From: Sphingomonas_R arantia
Lineage (GTDB): Bacteria > Pseudomonadota > Alphaproteobacteria > Sphingomonadales > Sphingomonadaceae
Assembly: GCF_042682045.1 (NCBI RefSeq)
Contig: NZ_JBHUGS010000004.1
Span: forward strand, 62,001-126,000
DNA: 64,000 bases
Direction: 5' to 3'
A program made the translations under genes and the position numbers. The first letter of the stretch is position 1; the number at the start of each line of letters is the position of its first letter. This document shows, in pieces, positions 27,032 to 34,794 of this stretch. A model generated the notes under the pieces. That model saw only the letters and a program-made list of their open reading frames with translations. It ran no database searches and was not told the origin of the DNA.

Positions 27032-27601
27032 TCAGGGGTTCCGCCGCATCAGGATATGACAAGCTTTGATCGAAGACGTGAATCTTATCCGGGTGCCTAG
27101 AACGCGAGCGGCCTGAATGAGATGAAGCGGTTGCCATCCAAGCATGGCTGCTCCGGCGACCGTTCTCTCGTCGACAATATCGTGGCCAGGCTCCACGGCC
27201 CCGAGCAGTATACGGGCAGTCTCTTTCGGAGGTGGCAGCAGCGCACACTCATTGCTCTGAACTTCCCGCCTCGGCTGCCCAGCATATAGGAAGAACTCCG
27301 TAACGCTCCCGTCAGGTGCTAGGTTGATGCGCAGGAACCGCTCTTCGGACGAGAAGTAATATCGCTTCATGACAAGCGATCCCATCCGCTCCTCGACCTC
27401 TTGCGCTGGGCCCTGCCAAACCGGCCCTAACCTACGCACCAAAGCCAACGCCGTGATAGGCGACACGAAAAGCGGACGCGTGATCGTCGCCGGGAGTTTT
27501 TCACTGCTTGGAGGAACGCTAGATTCCGAAGCCCCGGCATATGTCGCGACACCGAGGAAAACGACTTTGATGGCTAGAACGTTTCTCGTCACTGTCATCA
27601 T
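27032..27601 (-). CDS. Exported protein of unknown function, array gene 1
   Basis: 189 residues beginning with two Met codons and a signal peptide (VLAIKVVFLGVATYAGASES). The mature part has no recognised domain; it contains MKRYYFSSEERFLRINLAPD and three cysteines (one near NECALLPPP, one near KACHIL). It is framed by B (26998-27030) at its stop and A (27619-27649) 17 bases before its start. Presumably periplasmic; function not assignable. Confidence 0.6.
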   Translation of the reverse strand: MMTVTRNVLAIKVVFLGVATYAGASESSVPPSSEKLPATITRPLFVSPITALALVRRLGPVWQGPAQEVEERMGSLVMKRYYFSSEERFLRINLAPDGSVTEFFLYAGQPRREVQSNECALLPPPKETARILLGAVEPGHDIVDERTVAGAAMLGWQPLHLIQAARVLGTRIRFTSSIKACHILMRRNP

Positions 27602-27618
27602 TTAAAACAGGTGAACGA

Positions 27619-27711
27619 CCGTCCGCAATTGGCCGTTAGCGGATGTTCCACGATTCCTGCTCAACAATCGTTTAACGGGAATGTCCGGGTTTGGTGGTTA
27701 GCCGCCGTTCC
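27619..27711. repeat. A-B repeat pair between array genes 1 and 2
   Basis: A copy: GTCCGCAATTGGCCGTTAGC-GGATGTTCC (27621-27649). B copy: GGAATGTCCGGGTTTGGTGG-TTAGCCGCCGTTCC (27678-27711). They are 28 bases apart. The TTAG inside B is the stop codon (TAA) of the next gene read on the minus strand, so the repeat supplies its last residues (NGG) and stop. Confidence 0.8.
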
Positions 27712-28039
27712 GACGAACTGTCTTTGCAACCATCCAAAGGTGAAAAAACTGTGCTGCAAGGAAGACCATTCCGAGCGCGATGAACGACGGGATCACCATG
27801 CCCTCCTGGCCGGGCCGGGGCCCCGTGCTGGCAAGCAGGACACCGACGCTACCGAGCGTGAGAATTGACAGTGCGGGAATGAATGTAAGCGCCATCCAGC
27901 GTGGGACGGACCAAGTTACTTCGCCGTCTAACCACCACTGCATCGGCAATCGATCTTCACTTCGAAAGCGCGCCTCGGCACGAAGCGCGACGCCGCAGAG
28001 CACCAAGCCGAAAACTATGCCGATCAGCACTATCGTCAT
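27698..28039 (-). CDS. Small membrane protein, SdpI/DUF1648-like, array gene 2
   Basis: 113 residues from ATG 28039, chosen because GGGAGG lies just upstream; an in-frame ATG at 28072 would include that site in the coding region. Three hydrophobic segments (VLIGIVFGLVLCGVAL; MALTFIPALSILTLGSVGVL; IALGMVFLAAQFFHLWMV). The segment LPMQWWLDGEVTWSVPRW recalls the 'LP..ipvHw...G' stretch of DUF1648/SdpI immunity-type membrane proteins; the match is suggestive. Its stop codon lies inside a B repeat. Confidence 0.65.
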   Translation of the reverse strand: MTIVLIGIVFGLVLCGVALRAEARFRSEDRLPMQWWLDGEVTWSVPRWMALTFIPALSILTLGSVGVLLASTGPRPGQEGMVIPSFIALGMVFLAAQFFHLWMVAKTVRRNGG

Positions 28040-28077
28040 AGACCGCCTCCCGATGATCCCATAATAACGCAATCCGA

Positions 28078-28156
28078 GATGTCTGCAAATGGGCGTTTGA
28101 AGCCACTCCTACCGGATCGCAAATCGAAGGCCCGGAGGTGGTGGTTCGCAGTCCGA
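28078..28156. repeat. Degenerate A-B repeat pair upstream of array gene 2
   Basis: GATGTCTGCAAATGGGCGTT-TGAAGCC (28079-28105) keeps the A core. GGAGGTGGTGGTTCGCAGTC (28134-28153) keeps only the GGTGGTT centre of B and is doubtful. The stretch 28157-28252 holds no recognised gene. Confidence 0.45.
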
Positions 28157-28252
28157 CCGCTATTCGGAAGCGAGATGGCGTTCGCCGACATCATGTGACG
28201 TCGTCGTTTCTACCGAGCAGGGCGGCGTTCCAGGAACGGCCATGTTCTGGCG

Positions 28253-28594
28253 CTAAATGACAAACCGGCCCAACTCGTTTGCCGGGAAGGTTCGGAACCG
28301 CCGGAACCCGCCCTGCACTGCGTTGGCAAGAGACGCGATAGCCGCGATATCGCCGGCATCTGCCTTTCGGGAATCCTCTTCGGTCAACATCACCCCGACA
28401 GTAAAGGAGACCGCACTGATCGCGACAGGAACCGCAAGGACGTGCCGCCCGCGCATCCCGTTCGAAACCGTGACATCGACCGCATAGAGACTAAACTGGT
28501 AGTCACGTTCTGCGATCAGCACCCTTGGCCCTGTGAGGCAATATCGAGGTTCATCGCCATCCAGTCGACCATAATCAGAACTGTATCTAGCCAT
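28253..28594 (-). CDS. Protein of unknown function, array gene 3
   Basis: 113 residues from ATG 28594 (MARYSSDYGRLDGDEPRYCL). The frame continues upstream to 28699 but there runs through a B repeat in reverse and lacks a ribosome binding site, so that part is rejected. The protein has one moderately hydrophobic stretch (HVLAVPVAISAVSFTVGVML) and a basic C-terminus (GGFRRFRTFPANELGR). No family recognised. Unlike the others it lacks a clear A copy upstream and B abutting its stop. Confidence 0.5.
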   Translation of the reverse strand: MARYSSDYGRLDGDEPRYCLTGPRVLIAERDYQFSLYAVDVTVSNGMRGRHVLAVPVAISAVSFTVGVMLTEEDSRKADAGDIAAIASLANAVQGGFRRFRTFPANELGRFVI

Positions 28595-28651
28595 CGATTC
28601 ATTATGCAGCGGGGCCGCCTTGTTTTGAAGCGATAAGCCTCGTGATCTTGT

Positions 28652-28680
28652 GAATGTCCGATTTTGGTGGTCAGCGGACG
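28652..28680. repeat. B-type palindrome at the 3' end of array gene 4
   Basis: GAATGTCCGATTTTGGTGGT-CAGCGGACG. Outer arms GTCCG/CGGAC are intact. It lies five bases beyond the stop codon of the 28686 gene. Confidence 0.8.
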
Positions 28681-28685
28681 CTATC

Positions 28686-29084
28686 TCACGCCCAGACAAA
28701 CATGGCCAGTCCTCCCAACATGACGATCAGAACGATGCAACTCCATCTAGATGCGGCGCTGACAAAACGCTGGCGCTTTGTCCAGAACGCTTCGGTAGCG
28801 GCAACCAAAGCAGGAAGATCAGCATCGTGCGGGACCATTTGACCCACCCCCTGCAATGAGCGTCGCAGAAGCTCACGCAAACTCTCCGGATCGGCTGGCT
28901 TTTCGATGGGGCGGATCACAACGCATTCGCCCTCTGTCGTGATTGAATAGGGCTCACCCGCTCGTCCGAAGGCTCGGGTGTAGATACCGTCACGGACATC
29001 TGCCGCTTCGATGTGCTGCTCAGCTTCCTCTACGGAAGAAAACACAAGGAGTGGCTCGTCTGCTTCGATGAAAAGAGTCGTCAT
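28686..29084 (-). CDS. Tail-anchored protein of unknown function, array gene 4
   Basis: 132 residues. A soluble N-terminal domain (MTTLFIEADEPLLVFSSVEE, EQHIEAADVRDGIYTRAFG, ITTEGECVVIRPIEKPADPE) is followed by one C-terminal membrane helix (WSCIVLIVMLGGLAMFVWA), so it should be held in the inner membrane by its tail, facing the cytoplasm. No family recognised. Framed by B five bases after its stop and A 25 bases before its start. Confidence 0.65.
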   Translation of the reverse strand: MTTLFIEADEPLLVFSSVEEAEQHIEAADVRDGIYTRAFGRAGEPYSITTEGECVVIRPIEKPADPESLRELLRRSLQGVGQMVPHDADLPALVAATEAFWTKRQRFVSAASRWSCIVLIVMLGGLAMFVWA

Positions 29085-29109
29085 GTCGGCAACCTCTCAA
29101 CCAAACCAA

Positions 29110-29189
29110 ATGTCCACAATTGGGCGTTAGCGGACATCCGAGTGGTGGCGGTGTCGAACGTCTGGTTTTGGTGGGAAGCGGACGTTCGG
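29110..29189. repeat. A-B repeat pair between array genes 4 and 5
   Basis: A copy: ATGTCCACAATTGGGCGTTA-GCGGACATC (29110-29138). B copy: CGAACGTCTGGTTTTGGTGG-GAAGCGGACGTTCGG (29155-29189). The two are 16 bases apart. Both retain inverted outer arms around different loops. Confidence 0.85.
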
Positions 29190-29206
29190 ATTAGGATAAT
29201 GTCGGC

Positions 29207-29719
29207 CTAAACACCCATAAGCGCGTCCCATAGCGCGAACGAATAAGTCGAGGTTCGAGTGAAGTTGACGCGATGACGCGACACGAGAATCTGACCATCG
29301 TGGGTATTTGCTACAGAGACTAGAATGCCTTCCGTCAGGTCGGCCACACCCAGGTCCGCATCGAAGTAACAGGCATCATGATACTCAAGGTTGCAACGGG
29401 CTTCAATTTCTGCGCCCCTTTGTGAAGAAATCGTGATCTTATAGTCGATTTCGCGTCCAGTACCGTTTCGATTGCGAATGTTGCCGCGGATCGGCCCTGT
29501 GTTGGGAGAATTGCTTCTGAAAATGATCGGCCAGAAACCGAACGATTCGTGAATTTTTACGGCTTCAAGCCGCAGAACTAAGTTTCCGGCTTCTAGCGGC
29601 GCCGCAACGGGTGCGGTGGTGCGGGCCCAGCCGAGGCCAAATATAGGAATAGCTAATATCAGGATAGCAACCAGCCACCCAATCCATATTTTACTCAACC
29701 TCATCATACAGTCGGCCAT
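29207..29719 (-). CDS. Membrane-anchored protein of unknown function, array gene 5
   Basis: 170 residues, with alternative starts at the paired Met codons four residues in (MMRLSK). One N-terminal helix (IWIGWLVAILILAIPIFGLG) anchors a periplasmic beta-rich domain (LVLRLEAVKIHESFGFWPII; EIDYKITISSQRGAEIEARC; ILVSVANTHDGQILVSRHRV). Two cysteines may pair. No family recognised; the domain pattern fits a small immunoglobulin-like or FxLYD-like fold, which is a guess. Framed by B after its stop and a degenerate A 12 bases before its start. Confidence 0.62.
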   Translation of the reverse strand: MADCMMRLSKIWIGWLVAILILAIPIFGLGWARTTAPVAAPLEAGNLVLRLEAVKIHESFGFWPIIFRSNSPNTGPIRGNIRNRNGTGREIDYKITISSQRGAEIEARCNLEYHDACYFDADLGVADLTEGILVSVANTHDGQILVSRHRVNFTRTSTYSFALWDALMGV

Positions 29720-29730
29720 AACTGGTTTTA

Positions 29731-29806
29731 CTATGTTCGCAATTGAGGGCTTTGGACGATCATGCGATCGTTGGCCCGAACGTTCGGGTCTGGTGGTTAG
29801 CAGACC
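29731..29806. repeat. A-B repeat pair between array genes 5 and 6
   Basis: A copy, degenerate: ATGTTCGCAATTGAGGGCTT-TGGAC (29733-29757). B copy: CGAACGTTCGGGTCTGGTGG-TTAGCAGACC (29777-29806), touching the stop codon of the next gene. Confidence 0.7.
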
Positions 29807-30072
29807 TACTGGGCGTCTTGTGTAGGTGGTGGCTCAGCCAGAAGGCCGACACTTGCGCGGGTGGATTGCGCCCACCGCATCATGCAGACGAAGTTGGGCC
29901 AAGGCAGTCCGTCCAGATCGCCGTTTGGCGTAAGGTCCGCTCGGCGCTGACCAAGCTTGTCTTTGGACCAGACTAGCTGATCCAACCTGATGCCGCACTT
30001 GACGGCCTGCGCCGCTATTGCCTGCTCAGATGGTGCAGCGGCAGCAAGCAGTAGTGCGGGGATGAGCATCAT
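29806..30072 (-). CDS. Small exported protein of unknown function, array gene 6
   Basis: 88 residues from ATG 30072 (or 30069). The N-terminus MMLIPALLLAAAAPSEQAIA is a signal peptide; the mature part contains two cysteines (VKCGIRLDQLVW; PNFVCMMRWAQ) and ends in PPPTQDAQ. An open frame extends to 30126 but runs through the A repeat, so it is rejected. B touches the stop codon and A begins 24 bases before the start. Confidence 0.6.
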   Translation of the reverse strand: MMLIPALLLAAAAPSEQAIAAQAVKCGIRLDQLVWSKDKLGQRRADLTPNGDLDGLPWPNFVCMMRWAQSTRASVGLLAEPPPTQDAQ

Positions 30073-30096
30073 TTGTTGATGATTGCTCGAAATCGC

Positions 30097-30128
30097 GAAT
30101 GTCCGCAATTGGGCGTTAGCGGACATTC
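30097..30128. repeat. A-type palindrome, right edge of array 1 (best copy)
   Basis: Perfect 10-base arms GAATGTCCGC and GCGGACATTC enclose the 12-base loop AATTGGGCGTTA. This is the cleanest A copy and served as the reference for the family. Confidence 0.9.
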
Positions 30129-30269
30129 TCGAAGTCGTTGCGTCGAACCATCTTGAATGGTCGTTTCCGGGCGGTTCAATTGTTCGTTTACGGCAACAGC
30201 CGCCCAGGGGCGTCGGTTAGGTGAACACGTCCGTGCCCGCGCCGGCCGGGGCGGGCCGCGTCGCGGTGA

Positions 30270-30935
30270 TCAACTGGGACCCTTGAAGCCTTGCGCGATC
30301 ACGTACCATTCCGAGCTGTCCTTGCGGCTGGCGGGGGGTTTGGCGTGTTTTACGGTGGTGAACATGCGTTTGAGGAGGGCGACGAGGTCGCTGTCCGCGC
30401 CGCCGGCCAGGACCTTGGCGACGAACGAGCCGCCGGGGCGGAGGATTTCGCCGGCGAAGACGGCGGCGGCCTCGACCAGGCCCATGGTGCGGAGATGGTC
30501 GGTCTGCGCGTGGCCGACGGTGTTGGCGGCCATGTCGGACAGCACGACGTCCGCCTGGCCGCCGAGCGCCTCGGTCAGCAGGCCGGGGGCGGTGTCGTCC
30601 ATGAAATCGAGCAGCAGGATGTCGACGCCGTCGATCGGATCGACGGGGAGAAGGTCGATGCCGACGACGGTGGCCTTGGGACGGACCTTGCGCACGACCT
30701 GCGCCCAGCCGCCGGGCGCGATGCCGAGGTCGATCACGCGGTCCGCCCCGCGCAGCAGACCGAAGCGTTCGTCGAGTTCGATCAGCTTGTAGGCGGCGCG
30801 GCTGCGGTAACCCTCCGCCTTGGCGCGGCGGACATAGGGGTCGTTGAGCTGGCGTTCGAGCCAGCGGGTGGACGCGGCGGTGCGGCCGCGCCCGGTCTTG
30901 ACGCGGACGCGGCCGCCGGAACCCCCGCGGCTCAT
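30270..30935 (-). CDS. rlmE: 23S rRNA (uridine-2'-O-)methyltransferase RlmE/FtsJ
   Basis: 221 residues. Methylates the 2'-OH of U2552 (E. coli numbering) in the 50S A-loop. RrmJ features: basic N-terminus, WLERQLNDPYVRRAKAEGYR, the catalytic Lys in AAYKLIELDERF, the SAM motif VIDLGIAPGGWAQVV (about 72-86), LLDFMD with its conserved Asp, VLSDMA and GGSFVAKVL. Its ATG overlaps the stop of the upstream phosphatase gene, so the two form an operon. Confidence 0.95.
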   Translation of the reverse strand: MSRGGSGGRVRVKTGRGRTAASTRWLERQLNDPYVRRAKAEGYRSRAAYKLIELDERFGLLRGADRVIDLGIAPGGWAQVVRKVRPKATVVGIDLLPVDPIDGVDILLLDFMDDTAPGLLTEALGGQADVVLSDMAANTVGHAQTDHLRTMGLVEAAAVFAGEILRPGGSFVAKVLAGGADSDLVALLKRMFTTVKHAKPPASRKDSSEWYVIAQGFKGPS

Positions 30936-32116
30936 GACTTCGCCCTTTCGCGACCCATCAGGGTCCGCAATATGCCTTCGCGGATGCCGCGGTCGGCGAC
31001 GCCGAGCCGTTCGGCCGGCCAGATGTCGAGGATCGCGTCGAGGATCGCGCAGCCGGCGACGACGAGGTCGGCGCGCTCGTGCCCGATGCAGGCGAGCGTG
31101 GCGCGTTCGGTGACCGACATGCGCGCGAGCCGGGCGCTGATCGCGCGCATCGATTCGGACGGCACGATCAGCCCGTCGATCGCGCGGCGATCATAGGACG
31201 GCAGTTTCAGATGGACGCTGGCGAGCGTGGTGACGGTGCCGCTGGTGCCGAGCAGCCGCATGGGACCTGGCATCCGCGCGCCGATCGCACCGTGGAAGCC
31301 GGCGAACGCATCGGCCACGCGGGCTTTCATGCGGTGGTAGGCGGCCTCCAACGCATCGGCATCGTCGCCGATATGCGGGTCGTTTTCGCTGAGCGAGACG
31401 ACGCCCCAGGGTGCGGAGAACCAGTCGACGATGCGCGGTTCGCCGGCCGCGGTGTCGATCAGCACCAGTTCGGTCGATCCGCCGCCGATGTCGAACACCA
31501 GCGCGGGCCCGTCGCCGGGTTCGAGCAGCGCGTGGCAGCCGAGCACGGCGAGCTTCGCCTCCGTCTCGGCTGTGATAACCTCCAGCGCGATGCCGGTTTC
31601 GCGGTGGACGCGGGCGACGAAGTCGGCGCCGTTGGTGGCGCGGCGGCAGGCCTCCGTCGCGACCGAGCGGACGAGCGTGACGTGGCGGCGCATGAGCTTG
31701 TCCGCGCAGATCGACAGCGCGGAGACGGCGCGGTCCATCGCGGCGTCGGACAGCCGGCCGGTGGCGGCAAGCCCTTCGCCCAACCGCACGACGCGGCTGA
31801 ACGCATCGACGACGACGAAGCCGTCCTCCTGCGGCCGCGCGATCAGCAGGCGGCAATTGTTGGTGCCGAGATCGAGCGCGGCATAGGTGCCGCGGTCGGC
31901 GCGTGGCGGGCCGGTGCGCGGGCCTTGACGGGGGGGGCTGTCGGCTGCGCGGCTGGGTGAGCGGGTGCCGTCAGGGGCGTCGGCCGACGAACCTTTGGCA
32001 GGCTGGCCGTTGGCGCGCGTGGACGATGGATTGGGGGACCTGCCGGATGGTCCGGATGCCGCGCGTCCCGGCGGGTGGCCGGGGGACGGCGCGGCCTCGA
32101 AAGGGCGGTGCGCCAT
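30932..32116 (-). CDS. Ppx/GppA family phosphatase (exopolyphosphatase/pppGpp hydrolase)
   Basis: 394 residues from ATG 32116. The first 80 residues are a low-complexity Pro/Ser/Arg-rich extension (PFEAAPSPGHPPGR) not found in short family members; the enzyme core begins at YAALDLGTNNCRLLIAR (ASKHA phosphate-1 motif), with VRSVATEACRRATN, the phosphate-2 motif VFDIGGGSTELVLI and GTSGTVTTLA. The family degrades polyphosphate and pppGpp. Operon with rlmE, a common pairing in this group. A later start nearer the core cannot be excluded. Confidence 0.88.
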   Translation of the reverse strand: MAHRPFEAAPSPGHPPGRAASGPSGRSPNPSSTRANGQPAKGSSADAPDGTRSPSRAADSPPRQGPRTGPPRADRGTYAALDLGTNNCRLLIARPQEDGFVVVDAFSRVVRLGEGLAATGRLSDAAMDRAVSALSICADKLMRRHVTLVRSVATEACRRATNGADFVARVHRETGIALEVITAETEAKLAVLGCHALLEPGDGPALVFDIGGGSTELVLIDTAAGEPRIVDWFSAPWGVVSLSENDPHIGDDADALEAAYHRMKARVADAFAGFHGAIGARMPGPMRLLGTSGTVTTLASVHLKLPSYDRRAIDGLIVPSESMRAISARLARMSVTERATLACIGHERADLVVAGCAILDAILDIWPAERLGVADRGIREGILRTLMGRERAKS

Positions 32117-32292
32117 GGATCGAAAACTCTGTTCTGGGGCCGGCGGAGCATGACGCTGCCGGTGCTTGGGAAGGAGCGTAGCGGTGTGCCGTGCCGGGCA
32201 CAAGCCGTCGCGCGTTTGGGGGCCGGCGGCGGGTGGCGGGCGATGCGGCGTTGACAGCCGCGGAGCGACCGATTAGGCGGCGGACACGCTGC

Positions 32293-32366
32293 TGCCCCGT
32301 CGTCTAAAGGTAAGACAACGGTTTCTGATACCGTTTATCGTGGTTCGAATCCACGCGGGGCATCCA
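32293..32366 (+). tRNA. tRNA-Gln (anticodon CTG)
   Basis: Acceptor arms TGCCCCG and CGGGGCA pair perfectly; the anticodon arm is ACGGT-TTCTGAT-ACCGT with anticodon CTG; the T arm contains GGTTCGAATCC. The discriminator T and CCA are encoded (364-366). It reads CAG codons. It lies between divergent genes. Confidence 0.96.
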
Positions 32367-32710
32367 GTGGCGTTCGGTGCGAGTTGGATCGCGCTTTTTC
32401 AGATCAGGTTCGCGGGTGCGGTAGGGGTCGGGCTGGGGGTGTCCCCGGTGGCGCTGTGCTGTGCGGTATTGCGGCCGGTCTTTCCGGTTTGACGATGCTT
32501 GAGGAGCGCCGGTCGGCTGCGCGATAGCTTCGCTGTTCCGTTGCTGAAGAGGTAGCACCCACCCCCCAACCCCCTCCCTTGAAAGGGAGGGGGCTGTGGT
32601 TTGGCTTTGGGTCGCGTAGCTCGGCCAGCCGGGTTTCCGTTACGTCCCGGCGAGGGAACAGGTGGGGGGCTGCCCTGTTCAGGGAGGCAAGTAGTAGATC
32701 GGAGCATGTG
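32367..32710. other. Intergenic region with a family D repeat
   Basis: No gene is seen. The notable content is the hairpin CCCCCTCCCTTGAAAGGGAG-GGGG (32570-32593) with the preceding GAAGAGGTAGCACCCACC, the same composite as at 50752-50800 and 58708-58756. A second GC-rich arm (GGAACAGGTGGGGGGCTGCC) lies at 32655-32674. Confidence 0.7.
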
Positions 32711-33769
32711 ATGAAGACGGCATTGGTTGTGGGCGCGAGCGGGATTGTGGGGAGTGCGACGGCGGCGTTGCTGGTTCAGGAGGGCTGGACGGTCCACGGG
32801 CTGTCGCGGCGGCCGGGGGCGCAGGAAGGCGTGCAGCCGGTGGCGGCGGACCTGCAGGATGCGGCCGGCACGCGGGCGGCGCTGGCGGGGCTGCACCCGG
32901 ACGCGGTGTTCATCACGACGTGGCTGCGGCAGGACAGCGAGGCGGAGAATATCCGCGTCAATTCCGCGATGGTGCGCAACCTGCTCGATGGGCTGGATGA
33001 CGACGGGGCGACGCGGCATGTCGCGCTGGTGACGGGGTTGAAGCATTATCTCGGGCCGTTCGAGGCTTATGGCAAAGGCGCGCTGCCGCAGACGCCGTTC
33101 CGCGAGGAGCAGGGCCGGCTCGACGTCGAGAATTTCTATTATGCGCAGGAGGATGCGGTGTTCGCCGCCGCGGCGCGCGACGGGTTTTCGTGGAGCGTCC
33201 ACCGGCCGCATACCGTGATCGGCAAGGCGGTCGGCAATGCCATGAACATGGGCACCACGCTGGCGGTCTATGCGACTTTGTGTCGCGAGACGGGGCGGCC
33301 GTTCCGTTTCCCGGGGTCGACGGCGCAGTGGGAGGGGCTGACCGACATGACGGATGCCGGGCAGCTGGCGCGGCATTTGTTGTGGGCGACGACGACGCCC
33401 GAGGCGGCGAACCAGGATTTCAACATCGTCAACGGCGACATCTTCCGCTGGCAGTGGATGTGGGGGCGGATCGCCGAGTGGTTCGGCGTGGAGCCGGCGC
33501 CGTTCGACGGGACGATGATGCCGCTCGAGACGCAGATGGCGAACGACGGTGCGCTGTGGGCGGAGATCGCGGCACGCGAGGGGCTGGTCGAGGCCGACCT
33601 GTCGCGGCTGGCATCGCCGTGGCACACCGATGCGGACCTAGGCCGGCCGATCGAGGTGGTGACGGACATGTCGAAGAGCCGGCGGATGGGGTTCACCGCG
33701 TACCGGCCGACGGACGACGCGTTCTACGACCTGTTCGCGCAGCTGCGTGCGGATCGCATCATTCCGTGA
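32711..33769 (+). CDS. SDR family oxidoreductase, PRISE-like (progesterone 5-beta-reductase/iridoid synthase type)
   Basis: 352 residues. Extended short-chain dehydrogenase fold: NADPH motif VVGASGIVGSATAALL (about 6-21), VHGLSRRPG, then ALVTGLKHYLGPFEAYGKG and RLDVENFYYAQEDAVF. The Lys in GLKHYLGP and the Tyr in NFYYAQED fit the PRISE motif, where Tyr/Lys support 1,4-reduction of enones. The C-terminal NGDIFRWQWMWGRIAEWFGV is also family-typical. ATG 32711 fits the Rossmann start. Natural substrate in bacteria unknown. Confidence 0.87.
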   Translation: MKTALVVGASGIVGSATAALLVQEGWTVHGLSRRPGAQEGVQPVAADLQDAAGTRAALAGLHPDAVFITTWLRQDSEAENIRVNSAMVRNLLDGLDDDGATRHVALVTGLKHYLGPFEAYGKGALPQTPFREEQGRLDVENFYYAQEDAVFAAAARDGFSWSVHRPHTVIGKAVGNAMNMGTTLAVYATLCRETGRPFRFPGSTAQWEGLTDMTDAGQLARHLLWATTTPEAANQDFNIVNGDIFRWQWMWGRIAEWFGVEPAPFDGTMMPLETQMANDGALWAEIAAREGLVEADLSRLASPWHTDADLGRPIEVVTDMSKSRRMGFTAYRPTDDAFYDLFAQLRADRIIP

Positions 33770-33855
33770 GGTGAGAGCTGGGGGACTGGCGGAGTTGGGC
33801 GTGCCCTGTTCCGCTGGTCCTCGACCGCGTCGTTCGGGGGGCGTAGGAGGCTGGA

Positions 33856-34698
33856 ATGCCTGTTCGTGTCCGGAGACCTGTTGTGCGCCTTGCCGTTCTC
33901 ATCGATGCCGACAACGCATCCCCTAACGTCATCGGGCCGTTGCTGTCCGAGGTCGCGGCGCTGGGGACCGCGGTGGTGAAGCGGATCTACGGCGACTTCA
34001 CGATGCAGAACCTGGCCGGGTGGCGGAACCCGTTGATGGAACATGCGATCCAGCCGATCCAGCAGTTCCGCAACACGATCGGCAAGAACGCCAGCGACAG
34101 CGCGCTGATCATCGACGCGATGGACCTGCTGCACCAGGGCAGCCTGGACGGGTTCTGCCTGGTGACGAGCGATAGCGACTTCACGCGACTGGCCACGCGG
34201 ATCCGCGAGAACGGGCTGACCGTGTTCGGGTTCGGCGAGAAGAAGACGCCCAAGCCGTTCATTACGGCGTGCGACCGGTTCATCTATACCGAATTATTCC
34301 GCCAGAAGGGGGCTGCGGCAGCGGCGGTCGCGGCGGGGCCGGTGTCCGTGCCGGCGACGCGGACGCCTTCGCGGAACGAGGCTCCGCGGGCGGCGGCCCC
34401 TGCGCCGGTGGCGGCGGCTCCGGCGGCGACTTTGGCGAGCCCGGCGGATTTCCGGCCGGCGCTGGACGAGGCGTTCGATGCGGTGATCGGCGACGACAAG
34501 CGGGTGCCGTTGGGGGTTGTGGGGGCACAGATCCAGAAGCTGATGCCGGACTTCGATCCGCGGAACTACGGGATGCGGAAGCTGTCCGATCTGGTGGAGA
34601 ATGAGGACGGGTACGACATCCTGCGCGAGAAGGTCGCGACGGGTGGGGACCGGTTGTATGTGGAGCGGGTGAGTAGTGCGCCGGTGCGGCGGCGGTAG
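33856..34698 (+). CDS. NYN-domain ribonuclease-like protein with C-terminal OST-HTH/LOTUS domain
   Basis: 280 residues. The NYN (PIN-like) domain (about 12-150) has the acidic residues expected of the nuclease centre in LAVLIDADNAS, NASDSALIIDAMDLLH and LVTSDSDFTRLATRIRENG. An Ala/Pro-rich linker (about 155-200) leads to an OST-HTH domain (DKRVPLGVVGAQIQKLMPDF, FDPRNYGMRKLSDLVENEDG). NYN-OST-HTH proteins are thought to bind and cleave RNA, but bacterial targets are unknown. It stands alone and ends at a family C palindrome acting as terminator. Confidence 0.88.
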   Translation: MPVRVRRPVVRLAVLIDADNASPNVIGPLLSEVAALGTAVVKRIYGDFTMQNLAGWRNPLMEHAIQPIQQFRNTIGKNASDSALIIDAMDLLHQGSLDGFCLVTSDSDFTRLATRIRENGLTVFGFGEKKTPKPFITACDRFIYTELFRQKGAAAAAVAAGPVSVPATRTPSRNEAPRAAAPAPVAAAPAATLASPADFRPALDEAFDAVIGDDKRVPLGVVGAQIQKLMPDFDPRNYGMRKLSDLVENEDGYDILREKVATGGDRLYVERVSSAPVRRR

Positions 34699-34720
34699 TG
34701 TCGGTTGGTCTCCGTAAAAT

Positions 34721-34790
34721 CCCGTTCGGTTCGAGCTAGTCGAGAACTGGGCGATGTTCTCGACAGGCTTGAACCAAACGGGATTTTTTT
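34721..34790 (+). terminator. Family C palindrome, copy 3, with T-run
   Basis: Arms 34721-34747 (CCCGTTCGGTTCGAGCTAGT...) and 34756-34782 pair, flanked on the left by AAAA and on the right by seven Ts (34784-34790). A strong stem plus T-run just after the NYN gene is an intrinsic terminator, built from the dispersed repeat. Confidence 0.75.
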
Positions 34791-34794
34791 CAAA

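Noticed and set aside
30073..30126. 18-residue N-terminal extension of array gene 6
   Set aside because: It is translated from the A palindrome and has no ribosome binding site; the signal peptide begins at 30072.
26440..30128. Integron-type attC sites and gene cassettes
   Set aside because: The array has one-gene units and palindromes, but A and B lack the paired RYYYAAC/GTTRRRY ends and the two-box structure of attC, there are two distinct hairpins per junction, and no intI gene is in the window.
26440..30128. CRISPR array
   Set aside because: The repeats are not evenly spaced, the intervals are whole genes, and no cas gene is present.
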